Positions 1-9,218 of a stretch of DNA of 64,000 nucleotides are shown here, piece by piece. A model generated the notes under the pieces. It had not been told where the DNA came from. It worked only from the letters and a program-made list of their open reading frames with translations, and ran no database searches. A program made the position numbers and the translations under genes. The stretch spans positions 4,836,001-4,900,000 of the forward strand of contig OY970201.1 of NCBI GenBank assembly GCA_963708245.1, in the 5' to 3' direction. Source of the stretch: CAVYXK01 sp963708245. Lineage in GTDB: Bacteria > Pseudomonadota > Alphaproteobacteria > Acetobacterales > Acetobacteraceae. Position 1 is the stretch's first letter. Each line of letters starts with the position of its first letter.

Positions 1-1608
1 CGCGCCAGGCGCGAGCGCCCAGAACGACGCATCGGTCGCGAGCGCGTCGGTCGGCACGTCCTCCCACGCCACGTCGCGCTCGCCCGCAGCGTCGTCGGGT
101 AGCGTGACCCGGTCCGGCACGAAGGGTTCGAAGAACCACTGGCGGGCCGGGTCTGCCTCGCGCATCCGGAATTCGTGCGCGACGGCGCGCAGCTTCTCGC
201 GCAGCTCGATACCCAGGCGGATCGTATCGTCCCACAGCACTTCGCCGCTGCGGCCCTTCATCATCTGGGCGCCGACATCCAGGCTGGCGAACAGCGGATA
301 GAACGGCGAGGTGCTGGCGTGCATCATGAAGAATTCATTGAACCGCCGGTGCTCCAGGCGCCGCGCCTGGCCGGCGATGTGGCTGTCGCGCACATGGATC
401 TGGCTCGCCTGCGAGAAGCTCGCGAGCTGCTTGTGCGTCGACTGCGTCGCCATGATGCCGGGCGCGCTCGCGTCCAGGTCACGCAGGCCCATGGCGAAGC
501 GGCCGCGATAGATCGGGTGGAACTTCATGAAGCCGGCCCAGGCTTCGTCGAACATGATATAGTCGCACAGATGCCCGATGCGCCGGACGATCTCCTCGGC
601 CGAGTAGATCGTGCCGTCGTAGGTGCACTGTTCGATGACCGCCACCCGGAACGGGCGCTCGCGCCGCCACGCTTGCGGATCATCGACGAGCGGGTGCGCG
701 CGGATGCGCTCCCGCAGCGCCGTCTCGTCGAGCGAGGCGGCATCGAGCGGCCCGATCAGCCCGTGCGCGTTGCGATCGGTCGGCAGGTAGATCGGGATGC
801 CGCCGCCGAGCAGCAGGGCGCCGTGATGCGCGGCCTTGTGGTTGTTGCGGTCGAACAGCACGAGGTCGCCGGGCGCCACGAGCCCCTGCAGCACGACCTT
901 GTTCGAGGTCGAGGTGCCGTTCAGCACGAAGTACGTCCGCTCCGCGCCGAAGATCTTTGCCGCCTCGCGCTGAGCGGCCAGCGCCGGCCCCTCATGCGTC
1001 AGCAGGTCGCCGAGCTCGACCACCGAGTTGTCGAGGTCGTCGCGAAAGACGGCCTCGCCGAGATGATCCACGAAAATCCGCCCGATCGGGCTGCGCGAGT
1101 AGAACACGCCACCGTTGTGCCCCGGACAGGTCCAGAGCTGGTTGGCTTCCTCATTATAGTCGACGAGTGCCCCGAAGAACGGCGTCTTCAGCGTCTCGGC
1201 GTACTGGCGAAGTCGGCTGACCAGGTTCTTGGCGATGAACTCCGGCGTCTCGTCCGCGAGGAAGACGTAGCCGTCGGCTTCGTACATCACGTCGACCGGG
1301 ATGTCCTCCAGCCGGTGATGGCGCACCAGGATGTAGATCGGCGTTTCCAGTCCGCGCTTGCGGATGAACTGGACCAGCGCCGCCATCTTGCCTTGCGGCC
1401 CGAGCTTGCCCCAGTCGAGCACGACGCAGCCCACTGCGGCGTCGGTGCGGATGACGAGCTCGGCGTCGTCGGGCTTGCGCGCCTTGATGACGGTGTAGCC
1501 GATGCGCGCGACCTCATCGACGATTTGTGCGAGGCGTTGACCCTCCAGATCGTCGTCGTCGAAGGCACGCGCACAGACCAGGAACTTGAACCTTCGCTCG
1601 TACTCCAT
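1..1608 (-). CDS. Orn/Lys/Arg decarboxylase, inducible type (3' end outside window)
   Basis: PLP-dependent fold-type I basic amino acid decarboxylase; the 536 codons visible run off the window edge, so the C-terminal domain is missing here. The protein begins MEYERRFKFLV with an N-terminal response-regulator-like wing domain (about residues 1-125), then the PLP domain with CPGHNGGVFYSRSP near residue 160, and the lysine-bearing motif TQSTHKQLASFSQ that forms the Schiff base. The FDEAWAGF motif supplies the aspartate that pairs with the PLP ring nitrogen. Family members decarboxylate ornithine, lysine or arginine for polyamine synthesis or acid resistance; the substrate cannot be read from the sequence. 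A GGGGGGAA tract lies about 11 bases before the start. The ATG at 1606-1608 was chosen because no upstream in-frame extension looks conserved. Transcribed divergently from the sugar transporter. Confidence 0.9.
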   Translation of the reverse strand, partial: MEYERRFKFLVCARAFDDDDLEGQRLAQIVDEVARIGYTVIKARKPDDAELVIRTDAAVGCVVLDWGKLGPQGKMAALVQFIRKRGLETPIYILVRHHRLEDIPVDVMYEADGYVFLADETPEFIAKNLVSRLRQYAETLKTPFFGALVDYNEEANQLWTCPGHNGGVFYSRSPIGRIFVDHLGEAVFRDDLDNSVVELGDLLTHEGPALAAQREAAKIFGAERTYFVLNGTSTSNKVVLQGLVAPGDLVLFDRNNHKAAHHGALLLGGGIPIYLPTDRNAHGLIGPLDAASLDETALRERIRAHPLVDDPQAWRRERPFRVAVIEQCTYDGTIYSAEEIVRRIGHLCDYIMFDEAWAGFMKFHPIYRGRFAMGLRDLDASAPGIMATQSTHKQLASFSQASQIHVRDSHIAGQARRLEHRRFNEFFMMHASTSPFYPLFASLDVGAQMMKGRSGEVLWDDTIRLGIELREKLRAVAHEFRMREADPARQWFFEPFVPDRVTLPDDAAGERDVAWEDVPTDALATDASFWALAPGA

Positions 1609-1971
1609 CGAACCGAGATTCCCCCCGATGGCTGTTCCGCGTGCGCGCGCCGCGCAGGTTTAGGGTCGGATCGGCGCGGCCGGCAATCGTCGCTTCCATG
1701 ACACCACCCCTCGCGAGGACGTGGGCGCCGTGCCCACACCCGGCTCCTGCCGATCAGGCGGCGCGGAAATTGCCGAAGTGCCACGGGGCAGTCCGTGTCC
1801 AGCTCCTCGGGGAACAGCCCGCTTCCAGCCGCTCGCCGGCTCCTGCGGTTCTGGAACGACGAGGTGCTTCGGAATCTGGTAGGCGTGTTGACCATGATTG
1901 CGAAGACCGCCCGCGGCCCCCTCCCCCCGCCCCCCTCCCGCAACGGGAGGGGGAGTCCTGCGTCACCCTAA
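1609..1971. other. intergenic region between divergent genes, with G/C hairpin
   Basis: About 360 bases separate the decarboxylase from the ABC transporter genes. I see no convincing gene here. The only clear structure is the palindrome listed at 1931-1953, directly upstream of the ABC ATPase gene. The region should hold promoters for both divergent units, but I could not fix -35/-10 boxes by eye. Confidence 0.5.
1931..1953. repeat. dispersed palindrome, 10-bp stem
   Basis: CCCCCTCCCG (1931-1940), loop CAA, then CGGGAGGGGG (1944-1953): a perfect 10-bp hairpin. It belongs to a set of similar G/C-rich palindromes in intergenic DNA of this window (22016-22059, 32590-32668, 36226-36262, 60342-60373). 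No T-tract follows, so an intrinsic terminator is unlikely. Confidence 0.75.
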
Positions 1972-3459
1972 ATGCCCCTCCTCGAATCATCTGGCATATC
2001 CAAATCCTTCGGCGGCGTAACAGCGCTGCGATCGGTAAACTTCGCCCTCCAATCAGGCGAAATCCACGGGCTCGTCGGCGAGAACGGTGCCGGCAAATCC
2101 ACCCTGATGAAGATCATCGCCGGCGTGCACCACGAGTTCGACGGCACGATGCGACTCGACGGCGCCGAAATCCGCTTCGCCAACGCACGCGCCGCACGCG
2201 ACGCCGGCATCGGCATGGTGCACCAGGAACTATCCGCCGTGCGCGAGCTGACGGTGGCAGAGAACGTCTATCTCGGCGTCCAGCCGCTCACCCGCTTCGG
2301 CACCATCGACTGGCGGGAGATGAATCGCGGCGCGCGCGAACACCTGGCGGCGCTGGGCATCGAGCTCGACCCTCGGGCGCGGATGGGCGCACTGCCGCTC
2401 GGGCTGCAACAGCTCGTGGAGATTGCCCGCGTGCTGTTCTCGGGCGCGCGCATCGTGATCCTGGACGAACCCACCTCCGCCCTGTCACCACCCGAGATCG
2501 AGCGCCTGTTCGGCGTGTTGCGACGCCTGCGCGAGGCCGGACGCAGCCTGATCTTCATCTCGCATTTCCTGGACGACGTGCTTGCGGTCTGCGACCAGGT
2601 CACCGTGTTCCGCAATGCGCAGACCGTCGCGACCGCCGCCTGCCGCGACGTGGACAAAGCCTGGATCATCCAACGCATGATCGGCGCCGGCCACGACGAG
2701 CTGGCCGAAAGCTACACGAACGAGCGGCAGCTCGAGCCACCAGCCGCGACGCCGGTGGTCCTCGATGTGCATGGGCTGACTCGTCCCGGCGCATTCCGCG
2801 ACGTCTCGCTCGCGGTACACGCCGGCGAGGTGCTGGGGATCTACGGCTTCATGGGCAGCGGCCAACTCGAGCTGGCGCGCGCACTGTTCGGCAAGCTGCG
2901 CGTCACATCCGGACGGATCGCGGTCGCCGGCCGACCAGCATCGCTGCGCGGCACCGCGCGCGCCAAGCGTGCCGGCATCGCGCTGGTGCCGGAAAGCCGC
3001 CGCAGCATGCTGTTCGCGCAGGAGCCGGTGTTCAAGAACGTAACGATCAGCGTGCTCGAACGCATCTCGCGCATCATGCTGCGGCCCGCGGCCGAACGCG
3101 GCATCGCCCGCCGGCTGATCGGCGACCTTCGTATCCGCCCGCCGGCACCGGACCGGCTTCTGCGCACACTCTCCGGTGGCAATCAGCAAAAGGTCGCGCT
3201 CGCCCGCTGGCTGACGCACCTGCCCAAAGTGCTGGTGCTGAGCGAACCCACCCGCGGGATGGATGTCGGCGCCAAGGACGACGTGGTGAAGATCGTCCGC
3301 AACCTGCGCCAGCAGGGCGTCGGCATCGTGGTGGTCTCGACCGAGCCCGAGACGGTGCTGGCGCTTGCCGACCGCATCCTGGTGATGAAGAAAGGCGCAC
3401 TCGTCCGAGAATTTGCCGGCGAGACCGTCAGCAAGGACCGCCTGCTGGCGGCGGCGTGA
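1972..3459 (+). CDS. sugar ABC transporter ATP-binding protein (RbsA/MglA/XylG type)
   Basis: A 495-residue duplicated ABC ATPase energising uptake of a monosaccharide at the inner membrane. First half: Walker A GENGAGKST (about residues 36-44), signature replaced by LPLGLQQLVEIAR, Walker B IVILDEPTSAL. Second half: degenerate Walker A GFMGSGQLEL, good signature LSGGNQQKVALARW, and Walker B reading VLVLSEPTRGMDVG with Ser in place of the usual Asp. In this family the second site is normally the weaker one, so the first site probably does the catalysis. The stop is followed within 9 bases by the permease start, so the two form an operon. No periplasmic binding protein gene lies next to them, which is unusual for this class. 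The sugar is unknown. Confidence 0.9.
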   Translation: MPLLESSGISKSFGGVTALRSVNFALQSGEIHGLVGENGAGKSTLMKIIAGVHHEFDGTMRLDGAEIRFANARAARDAGIGMVHQELSAVRELTVAENVYLGVQPLTRFGTIDWREMNRGAREHLAALGIELDPRARMGALPLGLQQLVEIARVLFSGARIVILDEPTSALSPPEIERLFGVLRRLREAGRSLIFISHFLDDVLAVCDQVTVFRNAQTVATAACRDVDKAWIIQRMIGAGHDELAESYTNERQLEPPAATPVVLDVHGLTRPGAFRDVSLAVHAGEVLGIYGFMGSGQLELARALFGKLRVTSGRIAVAGRPASLRGTARAKRAGIALVPESRRSMLFAQEPVFKNVTISVLERISRIMLRPAAERGIARRLIGDLRIRPPAPDRLLRTLSGGNQQKVALARWLTHLPKVLVLSEPTRGMDVGAKDDVVKIVRNLRQQGVGIVVVSTEPETVLALADRILVMKKGALVREFAGETVSKDRLLAAA

Positions 3460-3467
3460 AGGAGCCG

Positions 3468-4499
3468 ATGATGTCGGAACAGGTGGGCAGCGCAGTGGGG
3501 CGCGAACGGTCGGCTGCGGCGGCGTGGCTGCGCGGACAACTCCGCAACATCGCGCCCTTCGTGACGCTGCTGTTCCTGGTCGTGTTCTTCTCGCTCGCCA
3601 GCCCGTCCTTCGCCTCAGTCGGGAACCTCTACAATATCCTGACACAGGTGTCGGTTACCGGCATCATCGCCGTCGGGCTGACCTTCGTGATCCTGTGCGC
3701 CGAGATCGATCTGTCGGTCGCCAGCATCGCCAACGCCACCGGAATCATGGTGGCGTTCTTCACCGTGCAGGATTCCAGCGTGAGCATCGCGAACCTGCCG
3801 CTGCCGGGCTGGGCGGCGATCGCGATCTCATTGGCCGCCTGCATTGCGCTTGGCGCGGTGAACGCGTTCGGGATGACGGTGATCGGCATCCCGTCGTTCA
3901 TCATGACCCTGGCGATGCTGCAGATCGGCGCGGGGATCTGCGCGCTGCTGGTGCGCGGGCAGATCGCCTATGCGGTGCCGAAGCTGGTGGTGACATTGGG
4001 AAGCAAGTCGCTCGGCCCGGTGCCGTGGATCGTGATTGTCGCTGCGCTGATCCTGCTGGTCGCGCACCTGGTACTGACCTACACCCGCTTCGGGCGCTAC
4101 GTGTACATGGTCGGCGGCAACCGCGAGGCGGCCGAGTATTCCGGCGTCAATGTCCGCGCGATCCTGTCGTCGGTGATGATCATCTCGGCGCTGTGCTCGG
4201 GCGTCGCCGGCATGCTGGGCGTGGCGTATTTCGGCAGCGCACAGCAGAACGAGTTCGACACCTATCTGCTGGATTCGATCTCCGCGGTGGTAGTGGGCGG
4301 CACCAGCCTGTTCGGCGGCCAGGGCGGCATCGGCAATACGGTGATCGGGCTGTTCGTGCTGGGCGTGCTGAACAACGGCCTGGATCACGTCGATATCGAC
4401 AGCTTCCTGAAGATCCTGATCCGCGGGCTGATCCTGCTGATCGCGCTGGTGATAAATGTGTACGCGCAGCGGATGCGGAGTGTGGAGGCGACGAGGTGA
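3468..4499 (+). CDS. sugar ABC transporter permease (RbsC/XylH type)
   Basis: A 343-residue inner-membrane permease of the BPD_transp_2 family, partner of the ATPase just upstream. About ten hydrophobic segments are visible, starting with NIAPFVTLLFLVVFFSLA. The family segment GIIAVGLTFVILCAEIDLSV and the cytoplasmic coupling region RFGRYVYMVGGNREAAEYSG are typical of RbsC-like permeases. There are two adjacent start codons (ATG at 3468 and 3471); the GAAGGAG before them fits the pair. The gap to the ATPase stop is 8 bases. A substrate-binding protein must come from elsewhere or has been lost. The next gene is an unrelated toxin-antitoxin remnant. Confidence 0.9.
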   Translation: MMSEQVGSAVGRERSAAAAWLRGQLRNIAPFVTLLFLVVFFSLASPSFASVGNLYNILTQVSVTGIIAVGLTFVILCAEIDLSVASIANATGIMVAFFTVQDSSVSIANLPLPGWAAIAISLAACIALGAVNAFGMTVIGIPSFIMTLAMLQIGAGICALLVRGQIAYAVPKLVVTLGSKSLGPVPWIVIVAALILLVAHLVLTYTRFGRYVYMVGGNREAAEYSGVNVRAILSSVMIISALCSGVAGMLGVAYFGSAQQNEFDTYLLDSISAVVVGGTSLFGGQGGIGNTVIGLFVLGVLNNGLDHVDIDSFLKILIRGLILLIALVINVYAQRMRSVEATR

Positions 4500-4677
4500 G
4501 AGCCAGGGACGCTGGAGTTGGCGGCTGAAAACCGAAGTGTCTTAGCGATAGGGTCTTAGTCTAAAGCACGACAGGGAACGGCACCCGAGCCGGCCATCAC
4601 CTTCCACACGGCCAACGACGCTTGCAGCCCCGGGAGATCTACCTGAATAGGGCTCCCCTTGTCCCTGATGTCCGGAT

Positions 4678-4690
4678 GGCATAATATGCC
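4678..4690. promoter_or_regulatory. inverted repeat upstream of parD, probable autoregulatory operator
   Basis: GGCATA-A-TATGCC is a perfect 6-bp inverted repeat with a one-base spacer, 17 bases before the parD start and immediately before a GAGGAG ribosome site. ParD-type antitoxins bind such short palindromes over their own promoter. The site is seen directly; the role is inferred. Confidence 0.55.
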
Positions 4691-4707
4691 ACCGAGGAGT
4701 ACTGTTC

Positions 4708-4998
4708 ATGCCGACACGGAATGTGGTTCTCACCGACCGTCAAGAAGCTCTGATCGATGCACTCGTGACTTCTGGCCGCTACCAGAACGCCAGCGAGGTT
4801 CTGCGCGAGGGATTGCGGCTGATAGAGCACCGAGAAGCCGAGGAGGCGGCAAAGTTGTCGGCTATCCGGGATGCCGTGCGAATCGGTCTCGATGACCTGA
4901 CGAACGGCCAATTCATGGAATTCGAAAGCCCGCAGAGCTTGCGGGCGCATCTGCGGCGGCTTGCGGGCCAGGCACTCGGCGGAAAGCGAACAGCTTGA
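4708..4998 (+). CDS. parD: ParD-family type II antitoxin
   Basis: A 96-residue ribbon-helix-helix antitoxin. The N-terminus MPTRNVVLTDRQEALIDALV gives the RHH strand and first helix, SGRYQNASEVLREGLRLIE is the canonical ParD helix-turn-helix region, and the C-terminal half (about residues 45-96) is the toxin-binding tail. It should neutralise a ParE gyrase toxin and repress its own promoter through the palindrome at 4678-4690. The stop codon overlaps a TTG that would start ParE, the usual tight coupling, but the toxin gene is truncated after about 25 codons. The antitoxin is therefore intact and orphaned. Confidence 0.85.
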   Translation: MPTRNVVLTDRQEALIDALVTSGRYQNASEVLREGLRLIEHREAEEAAKLSAIRDAVRIGLDDLTNGQFMEFESPQSLRAHLRRLAGQALGGKRTA

Positions 4999-5479
4999 GC
5001 CGTTGGCGGGTGCGGTTGGCGGTGGCAGCGGACCGCGACTACATCGAGATCATCCGCTGCGGAACGCGGGGCATGGCTGCCTTCCATTCGGTGCCGACAT
5101 CGGCATCCAGGTTTATCCGGGGCAGTTGCGTCGGCCAGCGCTGAGCGTCCTGTGCCCCCCATTCGATATGGAGGAGATGGTCACCAGCACGCCGCGGCTG
5201 GTGCTCGAGGTCCTGTCGGACAGCAACAAGCGGATCGACGAGTACGTGAAGCTCGACGAGTACAAAGCCCTTGCCTCGCTGGACTACATCATTTTGATGT
5301 CGCCGCGCGAGGTGGATGTCGCCGTATGGTCCCGCGACGCTGATCGGCAATGGCAGCGCAGCCGCCATCACGCGCTCGCTGACGTGATCCCCCTGCCACT
5401 GGGGGAAATCTCGCTGCCGCTGTCGGTACTCTATGAGGGCATAGAAATCAGGCCCGAGTGGCCAAGGCCCGTGGAGTGA
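4995..5479 (+). pseudogene. parE 5' fragment joined to Uma2 (DUF820) 3' fragment
   Basis: From TTG at 4995 the frame reads LSRWRVRLAVAADRDYIEII, a good ParE N-terminus, and then loses similarity near 5058. In another frame, from about 5080 to 5479, the sequence reads as the C-terminal two thirds of a Uma2-family PD-(D/E)XK nuclease-like protein: a LVLEVLSDSNKRIDEYVKL core, then YIILMSPREVDVAVWSRD. The two parts sit in different frames and the Uma2 start is missing, so this is a deletion or recombination junction rather than a working fusion. A free-standing ORF from 4961 covers the Uma2 part but overlaps parD. No active product is expected. Confidence 0.7.
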
Positions 5480-5519
5480 ACCGGAGCCGAGTCCCGCTCG
5501 CGTGGGCTTAATATTCCCC

Positions 5520-5592
5520 CCGGCGGTCGCGGCCCGCAACGCGGTACGCATTCCGAAGCTGTTGGCCGGCATGCCAGGCAGGCGAACGCATT
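5520..5592 (+). pseudogene. IS5-family transposase C-terminal relic
   Basis: The plus strand encodes AVAARNAVRIPKLLAGMP followed shortly by a stop. This closely matches the last residues of the intact IS5 transposase in this window (AVAYNAVRIPKLLAGVA, encoded near 6600). It is the tail of a second IS5-like element of opposite orientation, about 900 bases from the intact copy. Only about 24 codons remain. Confidence 0.6.
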
Positions 5593-5665
5593 AATTAATA
5601 AGATATGTAACACGCCCGTAAACGGTGGTAGATGTCGCCGGACTGGCAGCCCACGAGGGCGGCGG

Positions 5666-6458
5666 ATGGAGGAAGCTCAGCGACCGATCGCGAGGCACGA
5701 CGGCGTTCTGGCGGCAGGGGCGCAGCTTCTGCGGTTCGAAGGGCTGACGCTTGATCTTGCCGGCAGGACGCTGTCAGCCGCCGATGGGCACGAGATTCCC
5801 CTCACGCGCGCGGAGTTCGTGCTCCTCTCGGTGCTAATCCGAAACTGTGGCCGCGCGCTCTCTCGCGACCAGCTTCTCGACGCGGTCGCCGGTCGTCGCG
5901 CGGAGCCCTTCGACCGCAGCGTCGACGTGCTGGTCGGCCGTCTGCGGCGGAAGATCGAGCCGGAGCCGAAGGCGCCGCGGCTCGTCCTGACCGTCCCCGG
6001 CCATGGCTACAAGTTCGCCGCGAAGCCGCTCCAGCTCGCGGCGGAACAGGAACAGCCCATCGCGCAGGCGCTCGCGACAGAAGAGCCATCGAGCACCTTG
6101 GCCAGCCCGATCACCGACCGACGACAATTGACCGTCATGGTGTGCACTCTCTCCGGTGCGACAGCATCCCCCGTTCGGCTGGACCCTGAAGAACGGCATG
6201 GCATCGTTAGCGCGTTCCGGACGTGCTGCGGCGACGTTTGCAGCCAATTCGGCGGTGTGCTTGGCACGGTCGTGGGCGACACGGTCCATGTCTATTTCGG
6301 CTATCCGGTGGCTCACGAGCACGACGCAGAGAGGGCCATTCGCGCCGGCCTCGCAGTGGTCGAGGCAGTGCCGCGCCTTGATGTTTGCTCGACTATCCGG
6401 CTCGGCGCGCGCGTGGGCATCGCGACGGGGGAGGCAGTCTTGGGCGATGGACCACTAG
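5666..6458 (+). pseudogene. winged-helix/adenylate cyclase/AAA/TPR regulator, part 1 (5' end, cut by IS5)
   Basis: First piece of a large regulator gene spanning 5666-10635. Residues 20-115 are an OmpR/PhoB-type winged helix (LTRAEFVLLSVLIRNCGRAL, RSVDVLVGRLRRKIE, VPGHGYKF). Residues about 150-264 are the start of a class III nucleotide cyclase domain (RRQLTVMVCTLSGAT, GGVLGTVVGDTVHVYFGYP, VGIATGEAVLGDG). The metal-binding aspartate expected in the first cyclase strand is replaced (VCTLSGAT rather than FxDL), so cyclase activity was doubtful even before disruption. The reading frame runs into the IS5 element at 6459 and stops at 6661 within it. Upstream 180 bases hold only the transposase relic. 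Confidence 0.8.
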
Positions 6459-7757
6459 CAGGCTGCGGAAAATCACGAAAGTTCCGAGCGGCTTGCTTTC
6501 CTGGTGGCGATCGGAACACGCTTTGCACATCGATTTTGTGGATTTCTGCTGTCCGGGCGGGCAAAACTCATGCCTTGGGACAAACTCCTGGCACTGCTAC
6601 GCCACGCCGGCCAGCAGCTTCGGGATGCGCACCGCATTGTAGGCCACCGCCGCCAGAGTAAACATCCAGCCGACGCGGGCGGTGCCACGGTGACGTGTCT
6701 TGCGTAGACCGCCCACCGTCTTGATCCAGCCGAACACCTCCTCGATGCGCTTGCGCCTGCACTGGCTGATCGCGTAGCCGGCATGCCGCGTGGTGCGGCC
6801 ATCAATGGCGGAGCGACGGTGCTTGTTGTTCTGTGCGACGTGTGGCGTCACCTTCAGCGGCCGCACCTCGGCGACAAAGCCCTGGGTGTCATAGGCCTTG
6901 TCGGCGCCCAGCGTGATGCGCGGGCCGGCCGGCAGGCTCTCGATCATCGCAATCGCCGCCTCGCGTTCCGCCGTGCCGGTGGCGGTCGTGGTTTGCGCAT
7001 CCACGATCAGGCCATTGCGGTTCTCCATCAGCACGTGCCCCATGTGGCACAGCTTGGCCTCCTGCCCGGCCGATTTGCGATACAGCCGGGCGTCCGGGTC
7101 GGTGGTCGAGGCGTGCGTCTCGTTGCTGCGCTGTTCGCCGTGGAAGTCGCGCTCGCCGTTGCGCCCCGCGGCCGGCGGCTGATCGCTGCCGTCCTTCGCA
7201 CGGAAGCTCTTCATCGACGCCCAGGCCTCGATCAGCGTGCCGTCGACCGAAAAATGCTCGCCAGAGAGCAGCGGCGTGACCTGCGGATCGGCCAGGATCG
7301 CCGCCAGAAAGCCGCGCGCGATGTCGCCTTCCAGCAGGCGATCGCGGTTCTTGGTGAACACCGTTACGTCCCACACCGGGGTATCCATCGCCAGCCCGAC
7401 GAACCAGCGGAACAGCATGTTGTAGCTGAGCTGCTGCATCAGTTGACGTTCCGAGCGGATCGAGAACAGCACTTGCAGCAGCAGTGCCCGCAGCAGCTTC
7501 TCCGGCGCGATCGATGGCCGGCCGCCGTCAGCGTAGATCGCCGAGAATGCTGCCGACAGCCGATCCAGCGCGGCATTCACCAGCCGCCGGATCGCCCGAA
7601 GTGGGTGGTCAACGGGGACCAGGCTCTCGGGGCTCACGTAACTGAACAACTGAGCAGTCTGTCGATCCTCGCCGCGCATCCTCTGCCGCTCCTTGCCGGG
7701 GCGGCAGGCACAGAATCAAATCGATTCCGAGCCGGTCAAGCGTTTTTCCGCAGCCTG
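6459..7757 (-). mobile_element. IS5-family insertion sequence with CTAG target duplication
   Basis: A 1,299-bp element with 14-bp perfect terminal inverted repeats CAGGCTGCGGAAAA at both ends. It is flanked by the 4-bp direct repeat CTAG (6455-6458 and 7758-7761), matching the YTAR-type duplication known for the IS5 subgroup. It carries one transposase gene on the minus strand and appears intact. It sits within the cyclase domain of the flanking regulator gene: removing the element and one CTAG restores the reading frame across the site. Confidence 0.95.
6597..7679 (-). CDS. IS5-family transposase
   Basis: A 360-residue DDE transposase filling the IS5 element. The N-terminal DUF772-type region (LFSYVSPESLVPVDHPLRAI, ALLLQVLFSIRSERQLMQQL) is followed by the DDE_Tnp_1 catalytic core: first Asp in HFSVDGTLIEAWAS, second Asp in TLGADKAYDT, Glu in RKRIEEVFGWIKTVGG. 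Full length with no internal stop, so the element may be active. The closely similar tail at 5520-5592 shows the genome has held more than one copy. Confidence 0.95.
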   Translation of the reverse strand: MRGEDRQTAQLFSYVSPESLVPVDHPLRAIRRLVNAALDRLSAAFSAIYADGGRPSIAPEKLLRALLLQVLFSIRSERQLMQQLSYNMLFRWFVGLAMDTPVWDVTVFTKNRDRLLEGDIARGFLAAILADPQVTPLLSGEHFSVDGTLIEAWASMKSFRAKDGSDQPPAAGRNGERDFHGEQRSNETHASTTDPDARLYRKSAGQEAKLCHMGHVLMENRNGLIVDAQTTTATGTAEREAAIAMIESLPAGPRITLGADKAYDTQGFVAEVRPLKVTPHVAQNNKHRRSAIDGRTTRHAGYAISQCRRKRIEEVFGWIKTVGGLRKTRHRGTARVGWMFTLAAVAYNAVRIPKLLAGVA

Positions 7758-9218
7758 CTAGGCGGAGTGTCCGGCGAGGCCTCAGCGCTGGCCCAATGGC
7801 TGGCCGCTGGTGCGGCAAGCAGCACCGTCGTGCTGGGGGAGACAACCCGGCGCGCTTGGCCGGCAATCTATTCGAGTGTCGCGCCCTGACCGCAGCGGAC
7901 GGTATGCCGGTAGAGGCATTCCAAGTACTTGGCGAAGCAACCGCGGAGACCCGATTCGATGCGCTGCATGCAAGCAGCCTGACGCCGCTGGTAGGCCGCA
8001 CAGAAGAAATCGTGCTACTGTCGAATCGTTGGCATCGGGCGCGAGCGGGCACCGGCAACGTCGTGCTACTCAGCGGCGAGCCTGGGATCGGCAAGTCGCG
8101 ATTGGTGCGCGAACTGCGCAGCCGACTTGCTGATACGGCGCACATGCCGCTGATTTACTTCTGTGCTCCACACCAGCGGGACAGCCCCCATCATCCGTTT
8201 ATCCGACATCTTGAACACGCCGCCGGATTTGCCCGCGGCGATGGCGCTGCGGCGCGACTCGGCAAACTCAAGGCTCTGTTGGCAAATAACGACAGCGACC
8301 CGGAGGTGCTCACGCTGCTCGCCGACCTGCTTTCAATTGCCCCCGACGGGTCCGTGCCCAAGTTGAATCTGAGCCCGCGAGAGCGGCGGGACCGGACGGC
8401 CGCCGCCCTGCTCGGTCGGGTCGTTGCCGCCGCCGCGCGCTCGCCGGTGCTGCTGGTTTTCGAGGACGCGCAATGGATAGACCAAACCTCCCTCGAAGTG
8501 CTGGATGCATTTGTGGACCGGGTTGCCGATCTTCCAGTGCTGCTGATCGTCACCTTCCGCCCGGAATTCGCTGCCCCTTGGAGCAGTCACCCGCAGGCGA
8601 CAGTGCTGGTGCTGAATAGGCTCGACTGCAGCGCGGCCAAGCAAATGGTCGCTCAGGTAAGCAGCGGGGCGATGCCGAAGATCTTGAGCCAGAGGATCAT
8701 CGCGCGCGCCGATGGCGTACCGCTGTTTCTCGAGGAGTTGACGAAGACGATGCTGGAGGGCGGCGCGGAGGCAAATACGTCTCTGCCGGCGACGCTTCAT
8801 GATTCCCTTATGGAACGGCTGGATCGGCTGCCGGCGGCCAAGCGCATCGCGCAGCTTGGGGCTGCGATCGGCCGAAGCTTTTCCCACGATCTGGTGGCGG
8901 CGTTGTCAGATGTCTCGGAGAAGGCCTTGTGTTCCGCGCTGGATCAGCTCGTTTCGTCCGGATTGGTCGCGCGACGCGGAGTGCCGCCCGGTGCGACATA
9001 TACGTTCAAGCACGCGCTGGTGCAGACCGCAGCGTATGAAAGCATGCTGAAGAGCCGGCGCACGGCGATCCATGAGCAGATCGTCGAGTTGCTGTTGACG
9101 CAGGAGCCGTATATCGAAGACCTGCAACCAGACCTGCTCGCTTATCACTGCGAGTTGGCTGGCCTCGCCGAGAAGGCGGTCGCGTACTACATTCAGGCCG
9201 GCTCGAAATCAGAACTCT
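7758..9218 (+). pseudogene. cyclase/AAA/TPR regulator, part 2 (cyclase end and AAA ATPase)
   Basis: Continuation of the gene interrupted by IS5. Bases 7761-7855 encode the end of the cyclase domain (ASALAQWLAAGAASSTVVLG), then a frameshift near 7855 moves the frame to LAGNLFECRALTAADGMPVE. The AAA/orc1-like ATPase follows: linker LTPLVGRTEEIVLL, Walker A GEPGIGKSRLVREL, Walker B VLLVFEDAQWIDQT, sensor LLIVTFRPEF. After YYIQAGSKSELS, near 9218, another frameshift ends the open frame. In intact relatives this ATPase region sits between cyclase and TPR segments of a single 1,000-1,200-residue protein. Confidence 0.8.

Noticed and set aside
175..1701. 508-residue open frame on the plus strand
   Set aside because: Antisense shadow of the Orn/Lys/Arg decarboxylase; the composition is Arg/Asp/His-rich with no domain, while the minus strand shows the PLP-lysine motif.
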